64,000 nucleotides of DNA from NCBI GenBank assembly GCA_044353505.1, contig JBILBU010000008.1:8121-72120 (forward strand), given 5' to 3'. Positions 56,307-64,000 of the stretch are shown here, in pieces. Origin of the DNA: Pollutibacter sp044353505 (GTDB lineage Bacteria > Bacteroidota > Bacteroidia > Chitinophagales > Chitinophagaceae). The notes under the pieces are model-generated. The model had not been told where the DNA came from and searched no databases. It saw nothing but the letters and a program-made list of their open reading frames with translations. Made by a program: the position numbers and the translations under genes. The number at the start of each line of letters is the position of its first letter. Positions within the stretch are counted from its first letter, which is position 1.

Positions 56307-57388
56307 TGAAAAGTACGATACTCTTGTTACTCTTGGTTCCTTGCCTGGTTTTCTCACAATCAGTTAAAAAGTACAGCATAAAGGGGGTCTTGACAGGGAT
56401 GTCCGATAAAACTGAACTTGTGCTTAAAAATGATGAGCTGAGTAAAGATCCAATTGCTTCATCCAAATCTAAAGGGGATCAGTTTGAAATAACTGGTGAT
56501 TTGAAAGAATCAGGTTTGTATTATATCTCTACGAAATCTGGAAATGACAAGTTGCTTATTTTTCTTGATGCCTCTAAAATAAGTATTGAGGGTGATTTTT
56601 CTGCCTTGCAAACTGCACGTGTGACAGGATCTTCCACCCATAATGATTTTAATGCATTCAATTCTATTTTTAATCCACTGTTCACAAAATTATCTGCATT
56701 AGCACAGCAGCTTAACCAAGGGGCAAAAGACGATGACCAACAGATTCGGAAAGCATATACCAATGCAGTTGCTGAAGTTAATCTTGAAATAGACAAGTTC
56801 ATTTCAGTGTATCCTTCTTCTCCTGTATCTCCATTTATGCTATTGGTTACGATGCAGCTGAATGATGACCCAAAGCTTCTTGAAAGCAGGCTTGATAAAA
56901 TTTCAGCACCAGCGAAGCAAAATTATTTTGGGCGTGCTGCTGTGAAGGTTGTTGAGGATGCGAGATTTGGATCTATAGGATCACCAGCCCTAGAATTCAC
57001 TCAGCAAGATCCCAATGGGAAAGATATTTCTCTTTCGAGTTTCAAGGGCAAGTATGTGCTTATTGATTTTTGGGCAAGCTGGTGTGGACCTTGTCGCCAA
57101 GAAAATCCAAATTTGGTTAACGCCTATAATAAGTATAAGGATAAAAATTTTACAGTTTTTGGTGTTTCATTGGATAGGTCTAAAGAGGCATGGTTAAAGG
57201 CCATTAAGGATGATCAGCTTAACTGGGCACAGGTGAGTGATCTGAAATTTTGGAGTAATGAAGTAGCTGTCATGTATAAGATACAGAGTATCCCCCAAAA
57301 CTATTTGCTTGATCCTGAGGGAAAGATCATTGCCAAAAATTTGCGTGGTCCGGCATTACATACTACATTATCTAAGTTGCTCAAGTAG
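56306..57388 (+). CDS. Exported TlpA-like thiol-disulfide oxidoreductase with DUF4369 domain
   Basis: A 360-residue periplasmic protein. A signal peptide (about residues 1-18, ending VFSQ) is followed by a DUF4369-like beta domain (about 22-120), a helical linker, and a thioredoxin domain whose active site CGPC lies near residues 260-263 (FWASWCGPCRQENPN), with the cis-Pro at IQSIPQNYLLD. It probably reduces or isomerises periplasmic disulfides. It is physically at the end of the trp-his transcript, with no clear metabolic link to it. Confidence 0.9.
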   Translation: MKSTILLLLLVPCLVFSQSVKKYSIKGVLTGMSDKTELVLKNDELSKDPIASSKSKGDQFEITGDLKESGLYYISTKSGNDKLLIFLDASKISIEGDFSALQTARVTGSSTHNDFNAFNSIFNPLFTKLSALAQQLNQGAKDDDQQIRKAYTNAVAEVNLEIDKFISVYPSSPVSPFMLLVTMQLNDDPKLLESRLDKISAPAKQNYFGRAAVKVVEDARFGSIGSPALEFTQQDPNGKDISLSSFKGKYVLIDFWASWCGPCRQENPNLVNAYNKYKDKNFTVFGVSLDRSKEAWLKAIKDDQLNWAQVSDLKFWSNEVAVMYKIQSIPQNYLLDPEGKIIAKNLRGPALHTTLSKLLK

Positions 57389-57391
57389 TGT

Positions 57392-57748
57392 TTATAGGTA
57401 CACATCCTCAATCATAAAGAACTCAGTTTCTTTATTTTCTGATAGGGTGATTGATAAAATATCAAATCTGATCCATTTGTCATCAGGATGTATTCTGATA
57501 TATTCTGTGCCCGCACTAATAAAGAAATATAATTTTTGTCGGTTTACCAGTTCCTCTGGATATCCATAGGTGTTGCTTCTTCTTGTTTTAACCTCGATAA
57601 AGTGGATCCTATCATTTTTTCTGGCGATGATGTCAATCTCCAGTTTACCATAGCGCCAATTTTTTTCAATGATTGCGAATCCACTCTCTCTTAGCCATTG
57701 CTCAGCCAATAGCTCCCCCAATTTTCCAGTTTCGTTATGTCTTGCCAT
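57392..57748 (-). CDS. yraN: YraN/UPF0102 family putative endonuclease
   Basis: A 118-residue protein of the restriction-endonuclease-like fold. GKLGELLAEQWLRE (first catalytic Glu), YGKLEIDIIARKNDRIHFIEVKTRRS (Asp...ExK motif) are the family signatures. A nuclease function is inferred, possibly in DNA repair or uptake. It converges with the TlpA-like gene with only 3 nt between stops. Confidence 0.9.
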   Translation of the reverse strand: MARHNETGKLGELLAEQWLRESGFAIIEKNWRYGKLEIDIIARKNDRIHFIEVKTRRSNTYGYPEELVNRQKLYFFISAGTEYIRIHPDDKWIRFDILSITLSENKETEFFMIEDVYL

Positions 57749-57804
57749 GAACGGTTAATTTTCTAACTTCGAAGCTATCAACCTGAAATCATCAAAGAAG
57801 TGAA

Positions 57805-58998
57805 ATGCACCAACTAGCCGGAAGAGTTCAACATTATCCTTGGGGGGGAAATACCTTTATTCCATCGCTTTTGTCACAGGAAAATATGCAGAAACAGCAC
57901 TTTGCTGAATATTGGCTAGGTGTTCATTCTGGCGGCCCTTCTCGGGTATTCTTGGGCCAAGGTGCTTTTGCATTTCTTCCTGCCCTGATTAACTCTGATA
58001 AAACCCGTTACTTGGGAGCGTCAGTCACATCAACATTTGGAAACCTCCCTTTCTTGCTTAAGGTATTGGATGTAAAAGACATGCTTTCTATTCAGGTACA
58101 CCCTAGCAAGGATTCTGCTGTAGAAGGGTTTAGGCGCGAAAATGAGGCTGGAATAGCCCTTGACGCACAACATAGGAACTATAAGGATACAAATCACAAG
58201 CCAGAGGTGATGGTGGCACTAAGTGAGGATTTCTGGCTGTTGCATGGCTTTTCACCCGAAATTGCTACGAGACTAGAAGCGTATGATTTTTTGCACTCCC
58301 TAAAGAATGTCTTTGTTGAGGGCGGAATTCGGGGTTTGTATAAATATGTAATGGAGTTGCCTCAACATGCTGTTGACGAGCTGATTGGTGAGCATGCAAA
58401 GGTGATTATACCCAAATATTTGGATTCAGAACTTGATAAATCTTCGCCAGACTTCTGGGCCGCTAGAGCTATCGCAGATATGGGAGCAGGGAATAGTCAT
58501 TTTGATCGGGGCATATTTTCTATCTATCTTTTTAATATTGTTCATCTAAAACGAGGTGAGGGAATTTTTCAAGGTGCCGGCATGCCTCATGCCTATTTGG
58601 AGGGTCAGAACATTGAATTGATGTCCAATTCAGACAATGTATTAAGAGCAGGATTGACGCCAAAACATGTAGACATTCCAGAATTGATTAGGAACACAAA
58701 CTTTGTTCCAACATTTCCTGAAATTATCTATGGCGACTTAAACAAAACACTTCAGGAGTATAGTTGTCCAGTTCCAGATTTCACTTTATTTACTGCATTG
58801 GTGAAGGCTGGAGAAATCCAATCATTTGAAAAGGGTTCTCCTAGGATAGTGCTTGTGATGAATGGTGGTGGTAGCTGTGTCGGCGCTGAAACCATTCAAA
58901 TCTCCACTGGCATGGCGCTATTCCTTGGGGCCAACGAAACAATTGAGATAAGGGCAGAATCTGATCTATTGCTGTTTATAGCTTCTGTTCCATTGTAA
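57805..58998 (+). CDS. manA: Mannose-6-phosphate isomerase, class I
   Basis: A 397-residue Zn enzyme interconverting fructose-6-P and mannose-6-P. Zn-ligand segments are visible: LSIQVHPSKDSA (Gln, His, near residue 95), NHKPEVMVALS (Glu), and GAGMPHAYLEGQNIELMSNSDNVLRAGLTPKHVD (His). It supplies mannose units for surface polysaccharides, which fits the polysaccharide region that follows. Confidence 0.95.
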   Translation: MHQLAGRVQHYPWGGNTFIPSLLSQENMQKQHFAEYWLGVHSGGPSRVFLGQGAFAFLPALINSDKTRYLGASVTSTFGNLPFLLKVLDVKDMLSIQVHPSKDSAVEGFRRENEAGIALDAQHRNYKDTNHKPEVMVALSEDFWLLHGFSPEIATRLEAYDFLHSLKNVFVEGGIRGLYKYVMELPQHAVDELIGEHAKVIIPKYLDSELDKSSPDFWAARAIADMGAGNSHFDRGIFSIYLFNIVHLKRGEGIFQGAGMPHAYLEGQNIELMSNSDNVLRAGLTPKHVDIPELIRNTNFVPTFPEIIYGDLNKTLQEYSCPVPDFTLFTALVKAGEIQSFEKGSPRIVLVMNGGGSCVGAETIQISTGMALFLGANETIEIRAESDLLLFIASVPL

Positions 58999-59088
58999 TA
59001 GACCTCGCTTCAGGCACATTCCATTCGAGCTATACACATCATGAGGATAACTGTATGGACGTTTTCTTGAATGGGAGCATTAAATCAT

Positions 59089-59096
59089 TATTTTTG
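59089..59096 (+). promoter_or_regulatory. -33/-7 promoter before the ECF-S-like membrane protein gene
   Basis: TATTTTTG (TAnnTTTG) with a TTG at 59067-59069, spaced by 19 nt, the best full promoter match in the window. It lies 14 nt before the ATG. Confidence 0.65.
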
Positions 59097-59110
59097 TTCA
59101 AATCGATTAC

Positions 59111-59671
59111 ATGAAACTTTCAAAATATACTGTTATTTCAATGTTGTTGCTTGTATCAATTGCAGCAATCTATAGAGCTATACCTGGCCGTCCCTGGGGT
59201 TTTGCTCCACAATTTGCCATGGCTATTTTTGGCGGGGCCATGATCAAGAATAGAAAACTCGCTTTTATTCTCCCGCTGATGTCCCTGTTGGTTTCAGATG
59301 TGTTGTATGAATTACTTTATATCAATGGACTTTCTGAAATAAAAGGATTTTACGAAGGAATGTGGCAGAACTATTTGCTTTTTGGGTCACTCACTATTGT
59401 AGGTTTTTTCATCAACGGCGAGAAGGTTGCTTCTATTGCAAAAGGCGCCTTGGCTGCCCCAACTATATTCTTCATTGTTTCCAATTTAGCCACTTGGGCT
59501 GGTAATGGCGGCTTCCAGCGTCCAAAAACTCTTTCTGGTTTATTGCAGGCCTATGTTGACGGTATTCCTTTTTATGCAAATAGCTTAGTCGCGACTGTTG
59601 TATTTGGTGCGGTTCTTTTTGGTGGTCAATATCTTTTGACTAAGTCTATAAGCAGAAACCAGCTTGTGTAA
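59111..59671 (+). CDS. DUF6580-like membrane protein (ECF transporter S-component-like)
   Basis: A 186-residue protein with five or six membrane segments (about residues 8-25, 33-50, 52-72, 86-102, 112-130, 158-178). The pattern APQFAMAIFGGAMI, then LPLMSLLVSDVLYE, and the motif NLATWAGNGGF resemble DUF6580, which looks like S components of vitamin importers. The substrate is unknown; no riboswitch fits in the 112-nt leader. Confidence 0.7.
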   Translation: MKLSKYTVISMLLLVSIAAIYRAIPGRPWGFAPQFAMAIFGGAMIKNRKLAFILPLMSLLVSDVLYELLYINGLSEIKGFYEGMWQNYLLFGSLTIVGFFINGEKVASIAKGALAAPTIFFIVSNLATWAGNGGFQRPKTLSGLLQAYVDGIPFYANSLVATVVFGAVLFGGQYLLTKSISRNQLV

Positions 59672-59720
59672 TTTTGAGCTGTTGTTTTTTCATCTAATGG
59701 AAGGCTACCTTCTACTCAGT

Positions 59721-60962
59721 TTACCTACAGTAAATATCTTCCTCACATGATATAATTGCTATCTGCTCAGCATGTATTGAATTACCAGGAAATGCATACT
59801 TATTTTCTTTGTGATAATTGCTGAACGCTGTGAGGTTTGCTTTTCCGTATTCAAAATTTATAAAGAATGATATTATAAGTACAATTGCCCAAGAGATGGG
59901 CAGTGAATTTTTAAGAATTCTTTTTTTTGATATCAATATTGTGACAATAAAAATCAATATCGTATAAAGATGTGCATAGATAAGATACCTACTTGAATAT
60001 GAGCCTGCACCATTGATGCCTTGAGATCTAAATATTGCAGTTACAACAACTGATGCAGTAATAAAAAATAAAACACTCAAAATTTTAGGGTTTTTATAAA
60101 AGCGTGAAATCAAAGTTTTATCAATTGGGAAAATTAACCATCGTGATAAAATAATTAAGGTTACGGTGGTGATAAGTACCCTGATAATGCTATTGTAGCA
60201 GAAATGGGATCCAAAGAACTTGACAAGAAAAGCAAATATTCCTATTGGGTTTATATTTTCAAAGTTGAAACTTGAACTTTGGTAGCCTTTGAAATACAGG
60301 TAAACTCCTATAATTGTTATAAAAATTGAAATTATTATTTTGATTCGATCCCTGTTTAAAACATTAAATAGAATAATTGAGAATCCGGCAATTGCTCCAT
60401 TTCCGTTTGACAACATACATGCAAGCTGACAGACGAGAGCAATAATTGTCAGGTACGGGTTTTTTTTTGAATAGTAATATATGCTCATGAGGAATAGCAT
60501 TATAATACCATAGTTTGCTACACTAGCCATTGTCCAAATACTGTTTTCGTAGCTACTTAAATCAAACAGGCAAAAGGAAACTACAAAAATGAACAATCCA
60601 TATATTTCTCTTACTTGGTCAAAGAAAATTAAACATACGAATAGAGCAATTGATAATAATTGTAAGTTTCCTATTAATAAAAGGTGCTTGAAATTGATAT
60701 TGCCGAAAAATTCAAAATAACTCGCATATATAATTCTTGAGCTAAATATTCTGTGCTCATTATGTTGGTCTAGTAGGCTGTTTATTTTGTCCGTTATATT
60801 CAGGTGTTTCCATCTGTTCAGGAATGAAAGTATTGCGTCATAATCATCATAGAATGGTATATTCACGGCATGACTATATAATGTTTGTGAATATATATAT
60901 ATTGGAAATATTGAGAGTAGAAGAAATAAAAACTGTACAAACGGTTTGTCAATTATTTTCAT
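59721..60962 (-). CDS. Multi-spanning membrane protein of the polysaccharide region
   Basis: A 413-residue protein with about ten membrane segments. A short loop after the first helix contains NIPFYDDYDAILSFLNRW and the conserved-looking DQHNEHR, an acidic motif in the first extracytoplasmic loop that is reminiscent of GT-C glycosyltransferases; this assignment is inference. The gene is AT-rich compared with neighbours, typical of variable polysaccharide loci. The ATG at 60962 is chosen over a GTG at 60998. A decayed paralogue lies upstream. Confidence 0.7.
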   Translation of the reverse strand: MKIIDKPFVQFLFLLLSIFPIYIYSQTLYSHAVNIPFYDDYDAILSFLNRWKHLNITDKINSLLDQHNEHRIFSSRIIYASYFEFFGNINFKHLLLIGNLQLLSIALFVCLIFFDQVREIYGLFIFVVSFCLFDLSSYENSIWTMASVANYGIIMLFLMSIYYYSKKNPYLTIIALVCQLACMLSNGNGAIAGFSIILFNVLNRDRIKIIISIFITIIGVYLYFKGYQSSSFNFENINPIGIFAFLVKFFGSHFCYNSIIRVLITTVTLIILSRWLIFPIDKTLISRFYKNPKILSVLFFITASVVVTAIFRSQGINGAGSYSSRYLIYAHLYTILIFIVTILISKKRILKNSLPISWAIVLIISFFINFEYGKANLTAFSNYHKENKYAFPGNSIHAEQIAIISCEEDIYCR

Positions 60963-60998
60963 GGGAAATCCGAGATTTGAAAAAGTATAATATTTCAC

Positions 60999-61389
60999 TA
61001 AATTAATGATCTATTAATTAATACCTGAATCCAATGTCCATTTGTAGTTACTGTATTCTAAAAGTTTAGAAACTCAAATAGTTGAGTTTGGTGAAAAGAT
61101 ATTGGATTTATGTCTTTTTTTATAATAGGAGTGAGTCTAAAAAGCTATAAAATGGCTTGCTCATCATTCATTTACTATTAGCAGGTAATTATAACGGAAT
61201 ATTGCTAGCGATTGAAAACATTGGTTATCTGTCTATTTATTAATAGGATGCACCGAAAGAATCAATGGCGTCAACTTAAATTCATGTAGGTAAAGATGTT
61301 CCAAAAATGAAACTCAAGCTAGCTCGAAATGACCAATAATGGTAGTTTAGAAATACAAGTAAGTGGCCTATAAGTACTATCATTATTAA
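60999..61389. other. Non-coding AT-rich spacer
   Basis: About 390 nt between the membrane protein gene and the recognisable part of its decayed paralogue. No open frame with codon-like composition, repeat or terminator was seen. It may hold the promoter of the minus-strand gene and eroded remains of the pseudogene. Confidence 0.5.
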
Positions 61390-61672
61390 TTTTATAATAT
61401 GTCATATCGATTAGTCTCAAAGTCAACATCCTATGCTCGTTAAGTTGGTTTATTAACAGTCTGCTTTTTCACTCCCACAAGGCTTCAGTCTAGTTATTAA
61501 TAAACCCTAAAATCGCATCCCAGTCATCCAGCAATGGCATATTGACCGCATATTGATTGAATAGTGAAAATAGGAGATAGATCGGGATGATCGAAAACAG
61601 TAGAAAATAGCTTTTAATTGGAGCTTTTTTAGTCAATGTCTTTACTTCTTCCTTGCCAATGTGTTTTTTCAT
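61390..61672 (-). pseudogene. Decayed paralogue of the multi-spanning membrane protein
   Basis: Reading the minus strand from the ATG at 61672 gives a helix then YAVNMPLLDDWDAILGFINN and a TAG stop. In the same frame beyond that stop and a second one (TGA), similarity to the intact gene continues: NQLNEHRMLTLRLIDMTYY matches DQHNEHRIFSSRIIYASYF of the neighbour. So this is the 5' part of a duplicate broken by at least two nonsense mutations. The rest of the gene is not found. Confidence 0.7.
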
Positions 61673-61747
61673 GAATGACTGCCTTATTTAATATAGTTTT
61701 GTGTTTTCTAGGCATTAAATATAGAGAATTTTATAACTTAGTTTATC

Positions 61748-62815
61748 ATGAATGGTGTATTGCTTATTACTGGGGGCTGTGGTTTTGTCGGTTCTAGTCT
61801 TTCTATTCTTTTTAAGACTAAGTATCCTCAACTTCAGGTAATAGCCTTTGATAATCTCAAAAGGAGTGGGTCCGAATTGAACCTAGAACGTTTGAAGTCT
61901 TTGGGCATATCCTTTATTCATGGTGACATAAGAAATAAAGAAGATTTTGATCAAATTGGAAAGGTTGATTTCCTAATTGATGCAGCCGCTGAACCCTCAG
62001 TTTTGGCTGGAATAGACGACTCGGTTGATTATGTAATCAATACAAATCTGTTTGGTACAGTCAACTGTTTAAATTATGCTGTCAAGCATAAGGCACTTTT
62101 TATGTTTTTATCGACAAGCCGTGTTTATCCTTTTGAAACGTTGGATAAACTCTCATATGCTGAATCAGAGACCCGGTTTAATTTGCTGACCAATCAATTG
62201 ATTTCAGGTGTCTCGCAACTTGGTATTGGTGAAGATTTTCCGTTGACTGGCGCGAGGTCTTTTTATGGGGCTACAAAACTGTCTTCTGAACTTCTTATTG
62301 CAGAGTATGTAGAATTCCTTGGGCTTAGGGCAATCATCAATCGCTGTGGTGTTCTTACTGGTCCTTGGCAAATGGGGAAAGTTGACCAAGGTGTTGTTGT
62401 CCTTTGGATGGCGCGCCACTTTTGGAAGAAAAATCTAACTTACAATGGGTACGGTGGCCAGGGAAAGCAAGTCAGGGATCTACTTCATGTTAACGATCTT
62501 TTTAATCTGATAGACTATCAAATAAAGAATCCAAGCGAATTAATAGGAAAGACTCTAAATGTTGGCGGTGGACTTGACTCTAGTATATCCCTTAAAGAGC
62601 TAACTGTAATGTGTGAAAAAATAACCGGAAATACAATATCAATTTCTTCTGTTCCTGAAAATCGAAAGGCCGATGTACGAATATATGTTACGGATAATTC
62701 TGAAGTAACAAAGCTGACTGGATGGAAACCAACATATACTGTCGAAGAGATCTTGGTAGAGATTTATGATTGGATTCGTCTTAATGAAGAAAAACTCGCA
62801 AAAATTTTGAACTAA
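61748..62815 (+). CDS. NAD-dependent epimerase/dehydratase (CDP-tyvelose/paratose epimerase-like)
   Basis: A 355-residue extended short-chain dehydrogenase. The Rossmann motif TGGCGFVGSS is at residues 8-17 and the catalytic pair Tyr173/Lys177 lies in SFYGATK. Later segments AAAEPSVLAGID and LLHVNDL, and a C-terminal CEKITGN also found in the next gene, suggest a nucleotide-sugar 2-epimerase relative. It acts in O-antigen or capsule sugar synthesis; the substrate is not determined. Its stop is 1 nt before the next start. Confidence 0.82.
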   Translation: MNGVLLITGGCGFVGSSLSILFKTKYPQLQVIAFDNLKRSGSELNLERLKSLGISFIHGDIRNKEDFDQIGKVDFLIDAAAEPSVLAGIDDSVDYVINTNLFGTVNCLNYAVKHKALFMFLSTSRVYPFETLDKLSYAESETRFNLLTNQLISGVSQLGIGEDFPLTGARSFYGATKLSSELLIAEYVEFLGLRAIINRCGVLTGPWQMGKVDQGVVVLWMARHFWKKNLTYNGYGGQGKQVRDLLHVNDLFNLIDYQIKNPSELIGKTLNVGGGLDSSISLKELTVMCEKITGNTISISSVPENRKADVRIYVTDNSEVTKLTGWKPTYTVEEILVEIYDWIRLNEEKLAKILN

Positions 62816-62816
62816 C

Positions 62817-63878
62817 ATGGGTGTAGCTTTAGTAACCGGATCGGCTGGCTTGATTGGCAGTGAATCTGTAAGTTTTCTTGCTGATAAATTTGAGTCTATT
62901 GTTGGAATAGATAACAACCTTAGACAATATTTCTTTGGTCAAGAGGCTTCCACAGATTGGAACAGAATTCGGCTTTCCACCGATTACAGCAATTATAGGC
63001 ATCATGATATTGATATTAGAGACTTACAGAAGCTTGAAAGTTTATTTTCTGAATACGGGTCATCAATTGAACTTATAGTACATACAGCAGCTCAGCCAAG
63101 CCACGATTGGGCTGCGCAAGAGCCTTTGACAGACTTTTCAGTTAACGCTACTGGCACGCTCAATCTTCTTGAATTAACCAGAAAGTATTGTCCAGATGCT
63201 GTATTTATTTTCACGTCTACAAATAAGGTTTATGGCGATACGCCCAATTACCTTCCATTAATTGAGCTTGATACTCGATGGGAGATTGACCCCTCACATG
63301 CTTATTATAAGGATGGGATTGATGAGCATATGAGCATTGACCAGACCAAGCATTCAATTTTTGGGGCATCAAAAGTAGCCGCTGATGTACTGGTTCAAGA
63401 ATATGGGAAGTATTTTGGCATGAAAACTGGGATTTTTAGGGGCGGATGTTTGACTGGCCCAAATCATTCTGGAGCCCAGCTACACGGTTTTCTTGCCTAT
63501 CTGATGAAATGTGCCATCACCGGTCAGCAGTATACCATTTTTGGATATAAAGGGAAGCAAGTGCGTGATAATATTCATAGCAATGATCTTGTCAACATGT
63601 TCTGGCATTTTTATAAAAATCCCAGACCTGGGGAGGTTTATAATGCAGGGGGCGGAAGATTTGCCAATTGTTCGATGATGGAAGCTGTTTCACTCTGTGA
63701 AAAAATAACTGGCAATAAAATGAATATTGCTTACTCCGAAACCAATCGAATTGGTGATCATATCTGGTATATTAGCAACTTGAATAAGTTTAAAGAACAT
63801 TATCCCGATTGGAATTGGGAATATGGACTTGAGTTAACCATGTCTCAGATTCATGACAGTATTTCAAGTCGCATGTAA
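62817..63878 (+). CDS. CDP-paratose 2-epimerase-like NAD-dependent epimerase
   Basis: A 353-residue extended SDR. TGSAGLIGSE (residues 7-16) binds NAD. AAQPSHDWAAQEPLTDF, FTSTNKVYGDTPN and FGYKGKQVRDNIHSNDL are strong marks of the family annotated as CDP-paratose/tyvelose 2-epimerase. The usual catalytic YxxxK reads Phe182-x3-Lys186 (SIFGASK); I recall Phe here in other members. It is probably translated with the preceding epimerase. Confidence 0.85.
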   Translation: MGVALVTGSAGLIGSESVSFLADKFESIVGIDNNLRQYFFGQEASTDWNRIRLSTDYSNYRHHDIDIRDLQKLESLFSEYGSSIELIVHTAAQPSHDWAAQEPLTDFSVNATGTLNLLELTRKYCPDAVFIFTSTNKVYGDTPNYLPLIELDTRWEIDPSHAYYKDGIDEHMSIDQTKHSIFGASKVAADVLVQEYGKYFGMKTGIFRGGCLTGPNHSGAQLHGFLAYLMKCAITGQQYTIFGYKGKQVRDNIHSNDLVNMFWHFYKNPRPGEVYNAGGGRFANCSMMEAVSLCEKITGNKMNIAYSETNRIGDHIWYISNLNKFKEHYPDWNWEYGLELTMSQIHDSISSRM

Positions 63879-63914
63879 CCATTTATTTCTTTTTATAAAA
63901 CTTAAATATTTTTT

Positions 63915-64000
63915 CTGAAACTATCTATTGTAATTCCTGCATATAATGAGCAAGATGGCATTTCTGATACGGTCACATCACTGTATAAGACCCTTCATTC
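63915..64000 (+). CDS. Family 2 glycosyltransferase, N-terminal fragment (CTG or other non-standard start)
   Basis: The frame from 63915 reads LKLSIVIPAYNEQDGISDT, the classic N terminus of a GT2 glycosyltransferase, and runs off the window. There is no ATG, GTG or TTG before the upstream in-frame TAA at 63903-63905, so a CTG at 63915 occupies the place of the usual Met. It lies 37 nt after the epimerase gene and fits the polysaccharide locus. Confidence 0.75.
   Translation, partial: MKLSIVIPAYNEQDGISDTVTSLYKTLH

Overview
The window looks like a chromosomal segment of a Bacteroidota bacterium, probably Chitinophagaceae-like, though the family assignment is only an inference. The evidence is a moderately AT-rich genome with almost no Shine-Dalgarno sequences, repeated matches to the Bacteroidota -7 promoter element TAnnTTTG, a type IX secretion protein (PorQ), a TonB-dependent receptor, DUF5683 beside parAB, zinc-free ribosomal protein L36, and the rplQ-carA junction seen in many Bacteroidota. 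I see no rRNA, tRNA, insertion sequence, prophage or CRISPR array.

Layout. 1-4630: two tandem paralogous membrane-anchored c-type cytochrome proteins (PSCyt1/DUF1549/DUF1553), the first cut by the window edge. 4791-12463: central metabolism and envelope genes (GTP-type PEP carboxykinase, pyruvate dehydrogenase E1 beta, TonB receptor, secreted esterase, tRNA-guanine transglycosylase, a small membrane protein). 12637-16349: alpha ribosomal operon infA-rpmJ-rpsM-rpsK-rpsD-rpoA-rplQ, then carA-aroQ. 18065-26525: MORN-like protein, aconitase, PspC-like protein, kdsA, free-Met-R-sulfoxide reductase, Rrf2 regulator, dapB, DUF5683, parB, parA. 26747-39085: flavin reductase, phosphoesterase, barrel proteins, Lon, PorQ, M42 peptidase, lipoprotein, LuxE-like protein, lpxB, surE. 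39214-46879: LexA-like regulator, parE-DUF1835-parC (topoisomerase IV), accD, smpB.

46953-57388 is the most interesting part: a complete trp operon (trpE-G-D-C-F-B-A) runs without a break into hisH-hisA-hisF-hisIE. It is preceded by a short leader peptide with adjacent Trp and His codons, a possible antiterminator and a strong terminator 20 nt before trpE. This looks like a transcription attenuator that could sense Trp and possibly His for the joint operon.

57392-64000: yraN, manA, an ECF-S-like membrane protein, then an AT-richer surface-polysaccharide region with a multi-spanning membrane protein, a decayed paralogue of it, two tandem nucleotide-sugar epimerases, and the beginning of a family 2 glycosyltransferase that seems to lack an ATG/GTG/TTG start.

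Convergent genes are packed extremely tightly: several pairs abut or share bases of their stop codons. Several promoters lie so close to the ATG that transcripts should have almost no leader. Functional names rest on motif recognition by eye; no database search was possible.
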